DNA from: a virus
IMG/VR virus record: IMGVR_UViG_3300043446_003625
Span: 1-24,856 of that record
DNA length: 24,856 bases
Direction: 5' to 3' (one strand)
Within the stretch, counting starts at the first letter, position 1; the number at the start of each line of letters is the position of its first letter. The notes under the pieces are model-generated. The model was not told where the DNA came from. It saw only the letters and a program-made list of their open reading frames with translations, and made no database searches. Below, in pieces: positions 8,675-15,383 of this stretch. A program made the position numbers and the translations under genes.

Positions 8675-9822
8675 TGGCAGAATCAATAGCAACTCCTTTA
8701 CAACTATGGGCTGGTGTAGGCATGTATTCAGGAAATGCTATTACCACCAATGCTACATTAACCACCAACGTTGCTACCTACAATGCTTTGACGCCAATCG
8801 CTACCTTGCTGACTGCTATCAATTTGGCCAGCAGCCATGCCAACATCAGTGCTGGTACTTTGGCCAGTCTCAAAGCCATTGGCGCCAGTGTCAGCGGCAA
8901 TTTTTGTCCGGCCCTGGGTGATTCAGTGCCCAGCAATGTGTCATGGTCTGTGGGCAGTTCAGGTTATGCCTCCACTATTACTTCATCAGCCAGTACCTAT
9001 CTAGGCTCCGGCGACTTTGGAATATTTGCGCAGGCTTTTGGTGCTGCTCAAGGTTACATCAGTCTAACCAATGGCATCATCAATAGTGCAGTGAACGTCA
9101 ATAGCACAGACTTTCTTGGACCCACATTCACAGGCATGAACAATTTGATATCCGGTGATATTGGCAAAGTGAACTTGGCGTTTCCAGCCTTTGGTGCTGA
9201 CTTAGCCAACATAGGTTGTGCTGTGAAGTTTTCTCGAGTGGAGCAGATGGGCACACCGGCCAGTTTGTTGCAAAATCTTGCCGAATGCGGCAACATGATC
9301 AATGGATCTACACCGTGTGTCACTGCCAAACTTAAAGAACAAGGCTTGTCAGATAAGAACATTGCCGATCTGGTGAACGACAATGTTCAAACTTTATTCA
9401 ATAGAAATGGACTCACCCAGAATCAATTTGACACCCTGCAAAAAGCAGCCTATCCAGCCTTGGTCAATGTCACAGGTGATTGTTTGACCGAAGTACTGTC
9501 AATCTTGGACTGTACCACACCCAACATTGTGACCATGGCTGATCTGCTGAATCCAGCCAAACTGTATCCTACCAGTTACTCAAGTTTGACCTTGCCCACA
9601 CCCAATGGGCCTGTGTTGATCTACAACACCGACGGCTCAGTCAACAGTGTAATTGACCCCATACTGAATTCTGGCACAGTGAGTCCCAAGGGCTGTGATG
9701 ACTTGGCCAAGATTGTGCCATCAGCACAGGCTCAGGCCAACCGCGCATTGCAAATTGCCTATCAACAGGTCAAAGGCATACGTGGTATCACCACACAACA
9801 ATTGGCAGCGATACTGCAATGA
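8674..9822 (+). CDS. Putative virion structural protein (baseplate/spike region)
   Basis: About 382 residues from the ATG at 8674, which overlaps the PAAR stop. The composition is unusually rich in Ala, Ser, Thr and Asn with few charged residues, as in phage adhesins and baseplate proteins. It contains scattered cysteines (for example NFCPALGD, DCLTEVLSILDCTTPN). There is no signal peptide, enzyme motif or transmembrane pattern. It is coupled to the PAAR gene upstream and to a compositionally similar gene downstream (ATGA overlap at 9819-9822). The structural call is from context and composition only. Confidence 0.6.
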   Translation: MAESIATPLQLWAGVGMYSGNAITTNATLTTNVATYNALTPIATLLTAINLASSHANISAGTLASLKAIGASVSGNFCPALGDSVPSNVSWSVGSSGYASTITSSASTYLGSGDFGIFAQAFGAAQGYISLTNGIINSAVNVNSTDFLGPTFTGMNNLISGDIGKVNLAFPAFGADLANIGCAVKFSRVEQMGTPASLLQNLAECGNMINGSTPCVTAKLKEQGLSDKNIADLVNDNVQTLFNRNGLTQNQFDTLQKAAYPALVNVTGDCLTEVLSILDCTTPNIVTMADLLNPAKLYPTSYSSLTLPTPNGPVLIYNTDGSVNSVIDPILNSGTVSPKGCDDLAKIVPSAQAQANRALQIAYQQVKGIRGITTQQLAAILQ

Positions 9823-10676
9823 CCACACTTTCACAAACAGCAGCCGAAACAGCGGCCTACACCAAAAAACTTGGCACACTCAAAGGCCTTGATTTAATCA
9901 ATGGCCCATCATCTACACCTGTGCCACCAGCAGTGCCCACATACTATCTTACTCAGCTGGCCAAAGGCTCAGGACCCAATGGCACATTTTTGACCACAGA
10001 CTTTTTTGGATCGGCTGCTGGACTGCCCTACAACAATTATTTGGACACTGTCAACAGCACAATGGCTACGTTGATCTCAGCTGGTACCTTGAATACTCTT
10101 ACCACAATTTATTCACGCATGGGCAGTTTGCTCACAGGCACCTATGGTTCTCCACCTACTATTACAATACCAGCAGGTCCTGCCTCAGGTGTGTATGCTA
10201 CCTATGATGCTGCTTTGTCAGCATTGATCACAGCAGCCAATGCCGAGATTGGAGTAGTGATCTCTGCCATGGGGCCAACAACCACTGCCGCACTTAACAC
10301 AGCCTGGACTGCCATGGTCAAGCACAGTGCCAATGAATCAACATTTCAAAGCCTGGCAGCAATTAATTTTGGCAGTCTCACAGCTGGAGCACAGTTGCCC
10401 ATTACTGCTTTTATTCCAGCACTAGGCGGCTATGGCCAAGAAACACAACAGGGCATGGCCGCTGAATTTTTAGAGGCCATTGCCAACACTGCCAATCAAT
10501 ATGGACAGGCCATGGTGGGTGCGCTACGTGAAGGCCGTAACACTGCTGGTATCAATGCAGTGAATTTGAAAATTGACAATGCAGTGCCTAGCCTGCCCAA
10601 TGCAGTGCCACCACAGGCCACCTTAAGCAACAGCGAGTATACTCCAGCACAAGCCCGGGCACAAGTGCGACCCTAA
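9819..10676 (+). CDS. Putative virion structural protein, partner of the preceding gene
   Basis: A 285-residue Ala/Thr/Asn/Pro-rich protein with a low charge density. The ends are Pro-rich (NGPSSTPVPPAVPTYYL and NAVPSLPNAVPPQATL). There are no recognisable catalytic motifs. It overlaps the upstream gene by four bases, so the two are translationally coupled and probably assemble together near the tail spike. An A/T-rich hairpin follows the stop. Confidence 0.6.
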   Translation: MTTLSQTAAETAAYTKKLGTLKGLDLINGPSSTPVPPAVPTYYLTQLAKGSGPNGTFLTTDFFGSAAGLPYNNYLDTVNSTMATLISAGTLNTLTTIYSRMGSLLTGTYGSPPTITIPAGPASGVYATYDAALSALITAANAEIGVVISAMGPTTTAALNTAWTAMVKHSANESTFQSLAAINFGSLTAGAQLPITAFIPALGGYGQETQQGMAAEFLEAIANTANQYGQAMVGALREGRNTAGINAVNLKIDNAVPSLPNAVPPQATLSNSEYTPAQARAQVRP

Positions 10677-10692
10677 AAAGTAACACTTTTTT
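10675..10692 (+). terminator. Weak A/T hairpin after the virion block
   Basis: AAAAAGT and ACTTTTT pair around an AAC loop, and the run ends in six T. The stem is nearly all A-T, so this would be a weak terminator at best. It separates the virion genes from a promoter that starts six bases later. Confidence 0.3.
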
Positions 10693-10697
10693 GCTAC

Positions 10698-10726
10698 TTG
10701 ACCCGAAATGGCTGTCATGCTACAAT
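10698..10726 (+). promoter_or_regulatory. Sigma70-type promoter with TGn extension
   Basis: TTGACC at 10698-10703, a 17-bp spacer ending in TGC, and TACAAT at 10721-10726. It shares the -35, the spacing and the TGC extension with the promoter at 11194. The predicted transcription start is about 10733, which falls on the ATG of a small ORF. Confidence 0.55.
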
Positions 10727-10731
10727 ACAGC

Positions 10732-10875
10732 ATGAACCAAATAATGCATCTTAAACAAAAAGTACTACAGGCATACTATAGTACTAAGTTTTCTCTGGCA
10801 GAATTGCTGGTGATTCTAGGGCTGACAATTTGGTTGACCAAAATTGTGATTTTCTATATAATAGAGTTATTGTAA
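10732..10875 (+). CDS. Possible 47-residue single-pass membrane protein
   Basis: A short open frame. The N-terminus is hydrophilic and basic (MNQIMHLKQKVLQAYYSTK), followed by a hydrophobic stretch of about 25 residues (SLAELLVILGLTIWL...IVIFYIIELL). The shape is that of a small membrane protein. There is no Shine-Dalgarno, but the predicted transcription start of the promoter at 10698 lies at or next to the ATG, so it could be leaderless. The frame also contains the next promoter (10834-10862), so chance cannot be excluded. Confidence 0.35.
   Translation: MNQIMHLKQKVLQAYYSTKFSLAELLVILGLTIWLTKIVIFYIIELL
10834..10862 (+). promoter_or_regulatory. Sigma70-type promoter for the gene at 10892
   Basis: TTGACC at 10834-10839, a 17-bp spacer and TATAAT at 10857-10862. 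The transcript would start about 10869 and carry a short leader with AAGGAG before the ATG at 10892. It is a near copy of the promoters at 10698 and 11194. Confidence 0.75.
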
Positions 10876-10891
10876 ACAAAAGGAGCCAACT

Positions 10892-11167
10892 ATGTTTTAC
10901 ATCATTGCTCGTGGTACTGGAATGATTGTTACAGACGGTCCCAATAGGACTCGTGCTTACAAGACCTTTGGTGCCGCTCGTGCCACTAGAACTCGCCTGT
11001 GCAACAAAGCAGGCTGGAGTGTGAACGAACTCAGCATCATTGATACTAAGTTTTACCAGCCACGTATGGTTGAACGTACTAACCTGATGACTGGTGAAAA
11101 GTATCGGGAAGATGTCAACACCCCCAACTTCTGCTCACCTGCTTCAGAATCATTCTGGAGCATGTAA
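10892..11167 (+). CDS. Small basic phage protein of unknown function
   Basis: A 91-residue protein with a strong AAGGAG ribosome binding site about 8 bases upstream. The composition is basic and Thr-rich (RTRAYKTFGAARATRTRL, VERTNLMTGEKYRED), with no membrane segment. It is a single-gene unit, with its own consensus-like promoter and a terminator that overlaps its stop codon. This is typical of an early-expressed phage gene. I do not recognise the family. Confidence 0.75.
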   Translation: MFYIIARGTGMIVTDGPNRTRAYKTFGAARATRTRLCNKAGWSVNELSIIDTKFYQPRMVERTNLMTGEKYREDVNTPNFCSPASESFWSM

Positions 11168-11188
11168 TACTCAAGTATTACCTTTTTT
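11164..11188 (+). terminator. Intrinsic terminator overlapping the stop codon
   Basis: GTAATAC (11164-11170) and GTATTAC (11175-11181) pair perfectly around TCAA, and six T follow at 11183-11188. The hairpin includes the TAA stop of the preceding gene. Confidence 0.75.
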
Positions 11189-11193
11189 GGTGG

Positions 11194-11222
11194 TTGACCA
11201 ATAATTGCCAAAATGCTATAAT
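11194..11222 (+). promoter_or_regulatory. Sigma70-type promoter for 11254 onwards
   Basis: TTGACC at 11194-11199, a 17-bp spacer ending in TGC, and TATAAT at 11217-11222. The start would be about 11229. AAGGAG at 11242-11247 precedes the ATG at 11254. It likely drives the run of small genes 11254-12593. Confidence 0.8.
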
Positions 11223-11253
11223 ATGGACATATTGTAACGCAAAGGAGCCTGAC

Positions 11254-11520
11254 ATGAGCACAAAGACATTGCAAGCATTTGTTGATCAAGAGAACCAGTG
11301 GAGTTCAATGTTCAACAAAAACTACCAGCCATTGAGCTTGACCAATGCACAAGATCGTCAACGCATTGCCAGCATCATTGACAGCAAACTCAGTCCTGAG
11401 AACCTCAGTTGCGATGGTGAACTGCCCCGAGCAGAAGTTAATCGTCGCTACCGACAATTGAGCCGCTGTGCCAAAGAATTGCTCAGCATTGATCCTAGTG
11501 TTCAAATTTGGGAGTACTGA
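11254..11520 (+). CDS. Small phage protein of unknown function
   Basis: 88 residues from the ATG at 11254. This start is chosen because it has AAGGAG six bases upstream; the longer frame would begin inside the promoter. It is a hydrophilic protein, predicted mostly helical (STKTLQAFVDQENQW, DRQRIASIIDSKL, RRYRQLSRCAKELLSID). There is no known motif. It is the first gene of a tight series of small genes. Confidence 0.75.
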   Translation: MSTKTLQAFVDQENQWSSMFNKNYQPLSLTNAQDRQRIASIIDSKLSPENLSCDGELPRAEVNRRYRQLSRCAKELLSIDPSVQIWEY

Positions 11521-11521
11521 A

Positions 11522-11797
11522 ATGACAGACATCAAAGAAATCAATTCCGCAATCATGTTTGGCAGTTTCACTGACAGTGAGCTATCCAGCATACTCAGCG
11601 CCGTGCAGTATGCCAAGGCTCAACTTCGTAAGGAAAAAATTCGCTCATTCACCAAAGGTGACACAGTGAAGTTTTACAGCTCCAAACGTGGTGTCACTGT
11701 GACAGGCACTGTGACCAAGGTTGCCATCAAGTATGTCACAGTCAAAGACGGTGCGGTATTGTGGCGTGTGCCTGCAAATATGTTGGAGACAGCATAA
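11522..11797 (+). CDS. Small protein with SH3/KOW-like beta domain
   Basis: 91 residues from the ATG at 11522, one base after the preceding stop. The first half is helical (SFTDSELSSILSAVQYAKAQLRK at about residues 15-37). The second half looks like a small beta-barrel, with KGDTVKFYS, GVTVTGTVTKVA, KYVTVKDG and LWRVPANML resembling KOW or SH3-like nucleic-acid or protein-binding modules. The function is unknown. Its TAA overlaps the next ATG. Confidence 0.75.
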   Translation: MTDIKEINSAIMFGSFTDSELSSILSAVQYAKAQLRKEKIRSFTKGDTVKFYSSKRGVTVTGTVTKVAIKYVTVKDGAVLWRVPANMLETA

Positions 11798-12015
11798 TGA
11801 ATGAATGGGTATTACTCATTGCGTTATTCAGTCCAGGCGGCAACTACATTGACAAAATACCTGTAGCTATGCCTACCAAAACTGCATGTGAGCAAGCAAT
11901 TAAGACACTGCCCAAAAAAGGCGAGCACCCAATGGGAGTGCGATACCAAGGTATATGTGTGACCATGGACCATTGGACTGGTACAGCACCAATGAAAAAT
12001 GTTCCACTTGACTAG
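11797..12015 (+). CDS. Small protein with hydrophobic N-terminus, two cysteines
   Basis: 72 residues, starting at an ATG that overlaps the previous stop (TAATG) with GGAGA upstream. A short hydrophobic start (NEWVLLIALF) may be a weak signal or membrane anchor. Two cysteines (TACEQA and GICVTM) could form a disulphide if it is exported. The order hydrophobic start, Val/Pro strand, C-x2-(A/V), RYQGIC resembles the 58-residue product at 21734-21910, so the two may be distant relatives. The function is unknown. Confidence 0.65.
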   Translation: MNEWVLLIALFSPGGNYIDKIPVAMPTKTACEQAIKTLPKKGEHPMGVRYQGICVTMDHWTGTAPMKNVPLD

Positions 12016-12025
12016 AGAGTACAGA

Positions 12026-12193
12026 ATGACATTTCGACGCTGGTTAGAGATAATTTGGCAAGAGCATGTAGAGGAGTGCTGGGCATGGGAAGGTCATGCA
12101 CCAGCAATGACCAAGGCAGAATATTTTGCCAAATACAAATACTGGCTTAGACGTGAATACAGACATCAACAAGGAGAGAACCGTGGGTCTTGA
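12026..12193 (+). CDS. Small Trp-rich basic protein of unknown function
   Basis: 55 residues from the ATG at 12026, with AGAGAG upstream. A start at 11999 would overlap the preceding gene. It is Trp, Glu and Arg rich (FRRWLEIIWQEHVEECWAWEGH, KYWLRREYRHQQ) and probably helical. It overlaps the following gene by 11 bases and carries that gene's ribosome binding site inside its own frame. I do not recognise the family. Confidence 0.6.
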   Translation: MTFRRWLEIIWQEHVEECWAWEGHAPAMTKAEYFAKYKYWLRREYRHQQGENRGS

Positions 12194-12593
12194 TATGTAT
12201 GCTTATGTGGCTGCCAAGGCAGGTCAGCAAGATGAATTCTACGAAGGCGCCGAGTGGGACGAAGACTCAGGCAAGATGGTTAACTCTGCTGTGAACAAGC
12301 CCAGGGAACTGGCCTACTGGCGCAAACATCCCAACCTGCATGGCTGGATGGAACGACTGTGGCGTGAGCGCGGTGGCGAGGGCGACTTCAACGGTGACGA
12401 ATTAGAACTCACTGCTGAAGATTTGGACAATCTTGAATACGATGTACAAAACAATCGATTGCCACCAACGTCAGGATTCTTTTTTGGAGAAGGTGCTGAT
12501 GATTACTACAAACCCAGTGATTTGAAATTCATTCAGGAAGCCCGTGCAGAAATGTTCTTGGGTTTGAAAGTGTTCTATAATTCTTCATGGTAG
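12183..12593 (+). CDS. MGLDMY-type conserved phage protein
   Basis: 136 residues from a GTG at 12183. AAGGAG lies seven bases upstream and the product then begins MGLDMYAYV, the N-terminus typical of a protein family widespread in phages. An ATG at 12126 in the same frame lies inside the previous gene and is rejected. A conserved-looking core has AYWRKHPNLHGWMERLW, followed by an acidic segment (DFNGDELELTAEDLDNLEYD). The C-terminal region contains FFFGEGADDYYKPSD. The biochemical function of the family is not known to me. Confidence 0.85.
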   Translation: MGLDMYAYVAAKAGQQDEFYEGAEWDEDSGKMVNSAVNKPRELAYWRKHPNLHGWMERLWRERGGEGDFNGDELELTAEDLDNLEYDVQNNRLPPTSGFFFGEGADDYYKPSDLKFIQEARAEMFLGLKVFYNSSW

Positions 12594-12605
12594 GCCAGTA
12601 AATAT

Positions 12606-13982
12606 ATGAATGACATTGACTTTACACAATCACAATTCAACGGTATCTCTGTGGCAGCCGATTGGATAAGAGATCTTGAAAGCTCTGACAGCCGACTGCA
12701 CAAAGAACGTGTGATTGAAAAAGCACTAATGGCTGCAAAGTTGGGCAGTGCCAATGCGCAGTGTTTTCTGTTCAACTGCTATCAAGCGTACAATCCTTTC
12801 TACACATTCCATGTGAAACAGGTGCCTGAGAGCGAGGGCATTGAGCATGCTGAAAATCCTTGGCCTGTGTTTTGGGGACTGCTGGAAGGCCTACGCACAC
12901 AATCATTCTCTGGACATCGCGCCCGAGATGCCATCTTGGAAACCATGAAACGTTTTGACTCAGTGGAGTGGAACAATCTCTGCAGACGTGTGTTGATCAA
13001 AGACCTGCGATGTGGCATTTCAGAGAAGACCTTGAACAAGGTCTTGGGCAAAACAGAGTGGCGTATTCCAGTGTTTACTTGTCAGCTGGCACAAGATTCT
13101 ACAGACCAACCCAAGAAATTGAAGGGCATCAAACGCCTGGAGTGCAAGTTGGATGGCGTGCGTGTATTGGCTGTGGTGCAGGGCAAGTTTGATGTCACAC
13201 TGTACAGTCGCAATGGCAAAGAGTTTGCAAACTTTCCACAGATCGCAGATGCCATTGAAGAAAATTTCCGGGCATTTTCTAATTTACCACATGGCGGCCG
13301 TTTTGTATTAGACGGTGAGATTGTGGGTGAAAGTTTTCAGAAGTTGATGAAACAGGCACACCGCAAATCAGATGCTGTGACAGATGGCATGGTGTATCAT
13401 GTGTTTGACATCATACCGTTGAGCAGTTTCCAAGAAGGGCATTACAATGCGCAACAGTACAAACGCATTGAGCAGTTGGAAGAAGTCAGAGCCCGATTAC
13501 CCGAAGATGGGCCTATTCAAATCATGACGGGTCTGGAAGTGGACCTTGACACAGCCGAAGGGCATGACATCATGCAACGCTACGCTGAAGCCGCTGTGGA
13601 AGGCGGCTTTGAAGGTATCATGATCAAGAGCATGGATGCTCCGTACCTGTGTAAACGCACCGACTACTGGATGAAATGGAAACCCACCATTACAGTGGAT
13701 CTCAACATTGTGGGATTTGAGGCGGGCACTGGTCGCAATCTAAATCGGTTGGGTGCTATAATCTGTGAAGGAGATGACAATGGAAGACATATCCGTGTTA
13801 ATGTTGGCAGCGGCCTGTCTGATAGCGACAGGGATGAGTATTGGCGCAGTCGGGATCTTTTACTTGGTCACTTGGTTGAGATTCAGGCTGATGCAGTTAC
13901 TCAAAACCAAGACGGATCATACAGCCTGAGATTCCCGAGATTTTTACGTTTTAGAGATTTTGAAGCAGGAGAAAAAGTTTGA
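12606..13982 (+). CDS. ATP-dependent DNA ligase
   Basis: A 458-residue T4-type ligase that seals nicks during replication and repair. The adenylation motif K181-L-D-G gives the catalytic lysine, with VRVLAVV and LYSRNGKEF next (motifs I and Ia). Motif III is RFVLDGEIVG, motif IV EGGFEGIMIK and motif V DYWMKWKPT. After these comes an OB-fold region with VGFEAGTGRNLNRLGAIICEG. The N-terminal 150 residues form the helical DNA-binding domain (LCRRVLIKDLRCGISEKTLNKVL). The length is slightly below T4 gp30. The gene overlaps the next by TTGA. A small hydrophobic frame with its own signals lies inside its 3' part (see 13780-13929). Confidence 0.95.
   Translation: MNDIDFTQSQFNGISVAADWIRDLESSDSRLHKERVIEKALMAAKLGSANAQCFLFNCYQAYNPFYTFHVKQVPESEGIEHAENPWPVFWGLLEGLRTQSFSGHRARDAILETMKRFDSVEWNNLCRRVLIKDLRCGISEKTLNKVLGKTEWRIPVFTCQLAQDSTDQPKKLKGIKRLECKLDGVRVLAVVQGKFDVTLYSRNGKEFANFPQIADAIEENFRAFSNLPHGGRFVLDGEIVGESFQKLMKQAHRKSDAVTDGMVYHVFDIIPLSSFQEGHYNAQQYKRIEQLEEVRARLPEDGPIQIMTGLEVDLDTAEGHDIMQRYAEAAVEGGFEGIMIKSMDAPYLCKRTDYWMKWKPTITVDLNIVGFEAGTGRNLNRLGAIICEGDDNGRHIRVNVGSGLSDSDRDEYWRSRDLLLGHLVEIQADAVTQNQDGSYSLRFPRFLRFRDFEAGEKV
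13754..13762 (+). promoter_or_regulatory. Extended -10 element inside the ligase gene
   Basis: TGC followed by TATAAT at 13757-13762, the same nine bases as at 11214-11222 and 18359-18367. No good -35 sits 17 bp upstream (CGCAAT). It would start a transcript about 13769, just before the AAGGAG of an internal small ORF, and could also feed the downstream gene at 13979. Confidence 0.35.
13780..13929 (+). CDS. Possible overlapping small membrane protein inside ligase
   Basis: 49 residues in a second frame within the 3' end of the ligase gene. AAGGAG at 13768-13773 is spaced six bases from the ATG at 13780; another in-frame ATG lies at 13774. The product would be strongly hydrophobic (SVLMLAAACLIATGMS, IGAVGIFYLVTW) followed by a basic tail (RFRLMQLLKTK), the topology of a small inner-membrane protein. 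An extended -10 lies just upstream. It could still be chance, because the sequence is constrained by the ligase frame. Confidence 0.35.
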   Translation: MEDISVLMLAAACLIATGMSIGAVGIFYLVTWLRFRLMQLLKTKTDHTA

Positions 13983-14386
13983 AATATTTTGCATATGGCA
14001 TGAACACCAACAGCACACAGATGGCGCATCGTTGCCCAGATGCAGTGTGCCTGGGTCCAGCACGACTGCCCAACTATCAATTGGTGTTTCGTGGCGTGGC
14101 AGATATTGAACCTGCACCAGATACCTGGTGTGATGGTGTGCTGTGGGAAATTTCAGAACGGGATCTTGATGCCCTGGATGTGCTTGAAGGCTACCCTTGG
14201 CACTACACACGGTTCTCGGTGTTGGTGGAAACAGACTCAGATGCATGTTCAGCCCTAGTGTATCAGATTGTGGACCAGTCAGGCGAATCGCCGCCCAGCA
14301 ACTATTACTTGGACATGATCCTGGAAGGCTATGAACAAAATGGCGTGCCCGTGGACCAACTCATGGCCAATGTTGAATTATCATGA
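13979..14386 (+). CDS. Gamma-glutamylcyclotransferase-like protein (AIG2-like)
   Basis: A 135-residue protein with the family's N-terminal substrate loop (YFAYGMNTN, compare YGSN) and a probable catalytic glutamate E70 in DALDVLEGYPWHY. The start is TTG at 13979, overlapping the ligase stop (TTGA), with AGGAG at 13967-13971 seven bases upstream. Family members cyclise gamma-glutamyl amines to 5-oxoproline; the substrate here (glutathione breakdown product or modified protein/amine) cannot be told. It overlaps the next gene by ATGA. Confidence 0.8.
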   Translation: MKYFAYGMNTNSTQMAHRCPDAVCLGPARLPNYQLVFRGVADIEPAPDTWCDGVLWEISERDLDALDVLEGYPWHYTRFSVLVETDSDACSALVYQIVDQSGESPPSNYYLDMILEGYEQNGVPVDQLMANVELS

Positions 14387-14847
14387 AGAAAATCTTTTAT
14401 GAAAAGGTAGGTCGCAGGTATGTGCCTGTGCAAGAATACGACGAATACCTCATGGACGGCTTGCCTTATGGCAATCACCTAATCATGGTTTACCCTGGTG
14501 GGCAGAGCACTCGCTACAATGTCAATCCCGCCCTGGCACCCATGATTGCGGCAGGCCGTGTGGCCGAAGATCGGATGAGTGAGGCAGTGCGCCGGGCCAG
14601 CGAAATGCGTCCACGTCGTCAACCACTCACTGAAAAACAACAACAGGCCTGGCAAAATCTAAACCAGGCCCTGGGCGATGATGTCTACACCATGGAAGTT
14701 GCCAGTGCCAGAGACATTGCCGAAGCCGGTGTCAAGGCCATGCAAGAGGAAGCAGAACGACTCATGACCAATCCTGCTGTGAAACTGGCCTACGAGCAGT
14801 TTCTCCTGGTGTGTGAATTGACTAAAAAATCTGTTGACAACGCCTAG
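14383..14847 (+). CDS. Phage protein of unknown function, helical C-terminus
   Basis: A 154-residue hydrophilic protein. The N-terminal 50 residues are probably beta (FYEKVGRRYVPVQEYDEYL, YGNHLIMVYPGGQSTRY). The rest is helical and charged (RMSEAVRRASEMRPRRQ, AEAGVKAMQEEAERLM). There are no known motifs. The start overlaps the cyclotransferase gene by four bases. The -35 of the strong promoter at 14834 lies inside its last codons. Confidence 0.75.
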   Translation: MKKIFYEKVGRRYVPVQEYDEYLMDGLPYGNHLIMVYPGGQSTRYNVNPALAPMIAAGRVAEDRMSEAVRRASEMRPRRQPLTEKQQQAWQNLNQALGDDVYTMEVASARDIAEAGVKAMQEEAERLMTNPAVKLAYEQFLLVCELTKKSVDNA

Positions 14848-14862
14848 CACCCACAGTATAAT
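14834..14862 (+). promoter_or_regulatory. Full-consensus sigma70 promoter
   Basis: TTGACA at 14834-14839, exactly 17 bp, then TATAAT at 14857-14862: both hexamers match the sigma70 consensus perfectly. It is the strongest promoter seen in the window. The predicted start is about 14869, at the front edge of the structured region. Confidence 0.9.
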
Positions 14863-14868
14863 AACATT

Positions 14869-15059
14869 GCATGACCAGGGAGGTGGGTGGCTTAATGGCT
14901 ACAACGGTCGAGATCTCAAACCGGTTCCGTTGTAGGCCGTGGCATATTGTAAGCGGAAATCCCGTAGGTGAGACACTGGCTAGATCTGGCTTCAGATCAA
15001 AACCCGGGCTGGTACCCTGGGGAGTATGCCCATTTAGAATTAAACAGTGTAAAGGATAG
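14869..15059 (+). ncRNA. Structured RNA or long structured 5' leader, class unknown
   Basis: About 190 bases follow a perfect promoter and contain many inverted repeats. They are CTACAACGG/CCGTTGTAG (14899-14907 with 14927-14935), GCTTA/TAAGC (14890-14894 with 14950-14954), and GATCTG-GCTT-CAGATC (14983-14998). Further ones are CCCGGG with CCC-T-GGG (15003-15021), CCAGGG/CCCTGG (14875-14880 with 15015-15020), GGCATAT/GTATGCC (14941-14947 with 15024-15030), and ACACTG/CAGTGT (14973-14978 with 15045-15050). Some pairings exclude each other, as in a switch, and the last one ends just before the AAAGGA of the gene at 15062. It is not a canonical tRNA, since no T-arm is found. Alternatively a 54-residue frame (ATG at 14895, GGAGGT upstream, stop 15057-15059) is translated, but its codon use (CGG, AGG, CCG, GGG) is unlike the neighbours. 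Confidence 0.55.
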
Positions 15060-15061
15060 CA

Positions 15062-15379
15062 ATGTCTGTTGAAATTGGAACCTCTGCGCAGAGCATGTTT
15101 GAATCCCTCGACTCTCTTAAATCAACGCCCTTGGTCATGCACCGTATTCAAGTGCAACTCGATGATGTCCGGACTTGGTATGCAGTTATTAGAGAACTCA
15201 ACCAGACCTTTGGTATAGGCAAGTGGCGTGGCCAAAGCCATGTCAAACGCCGACTGGAAGGATTGATATGGAACATTGACCGTAGCATGTGGGTTTGGTT
15301 TGAAGTGCCTGATCCAACGTTTGCCACATGGTTGGCCGTTAAACTAGCCGTCCAAGTGCGAGTACCACCCAATAAATAA
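15062..15379 (+). CDS. Small phage protein of unknown function
   Basis: A 105-residue protein with AAAGGA eight bases before the ATG. It has a helical first half and a Trp-rich second half (DVRTWYAVIRELNQTFGIGKW, LIWNIDRSMWVWFEVPD). There is no signal peptide. The structured region immediately upstream suggests that its translation, or that of the following membrane gene, may be controlled by RNA folding. I do not recognise the family. Confidence 0.75.
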   Translation: MSVEIGTSAQSMFESLDSLKSTPLVMHRIQVQLDDVRTWYAVIRELNQTFGIGKWRGQSHVKRRLEGLIWNIDRSMWVWFEVPDPTFATWLAVKLAVQVRVPPNK

Positions 15380-15383
15380 TCTT

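Noticed and set aside
11194-11253. Longer N-terminus for the gene at 11254
   Set aside because: It would begin at the promoter -35, upstream of the predicted transcript start, and lacks a ribosome binding site.
12126-12182. Upstream ATG for the MGLDMY-type gene
   Set aside because: The GTG at 12183 has AAGGAG at the right distance and gives the conserved MGLDMY N-terminus.
14871-15031. tRNA gene, possibly split by an intron
   Set aside because: A D-arm-like stretch and a 7-bp acceptor-like stem (GGCATAT/GTATGCC) exist, but there is no GGTTCRA T-arm next to the acceptor strand, and no anticodon arm of 5 bp with a 7-base loop fits.
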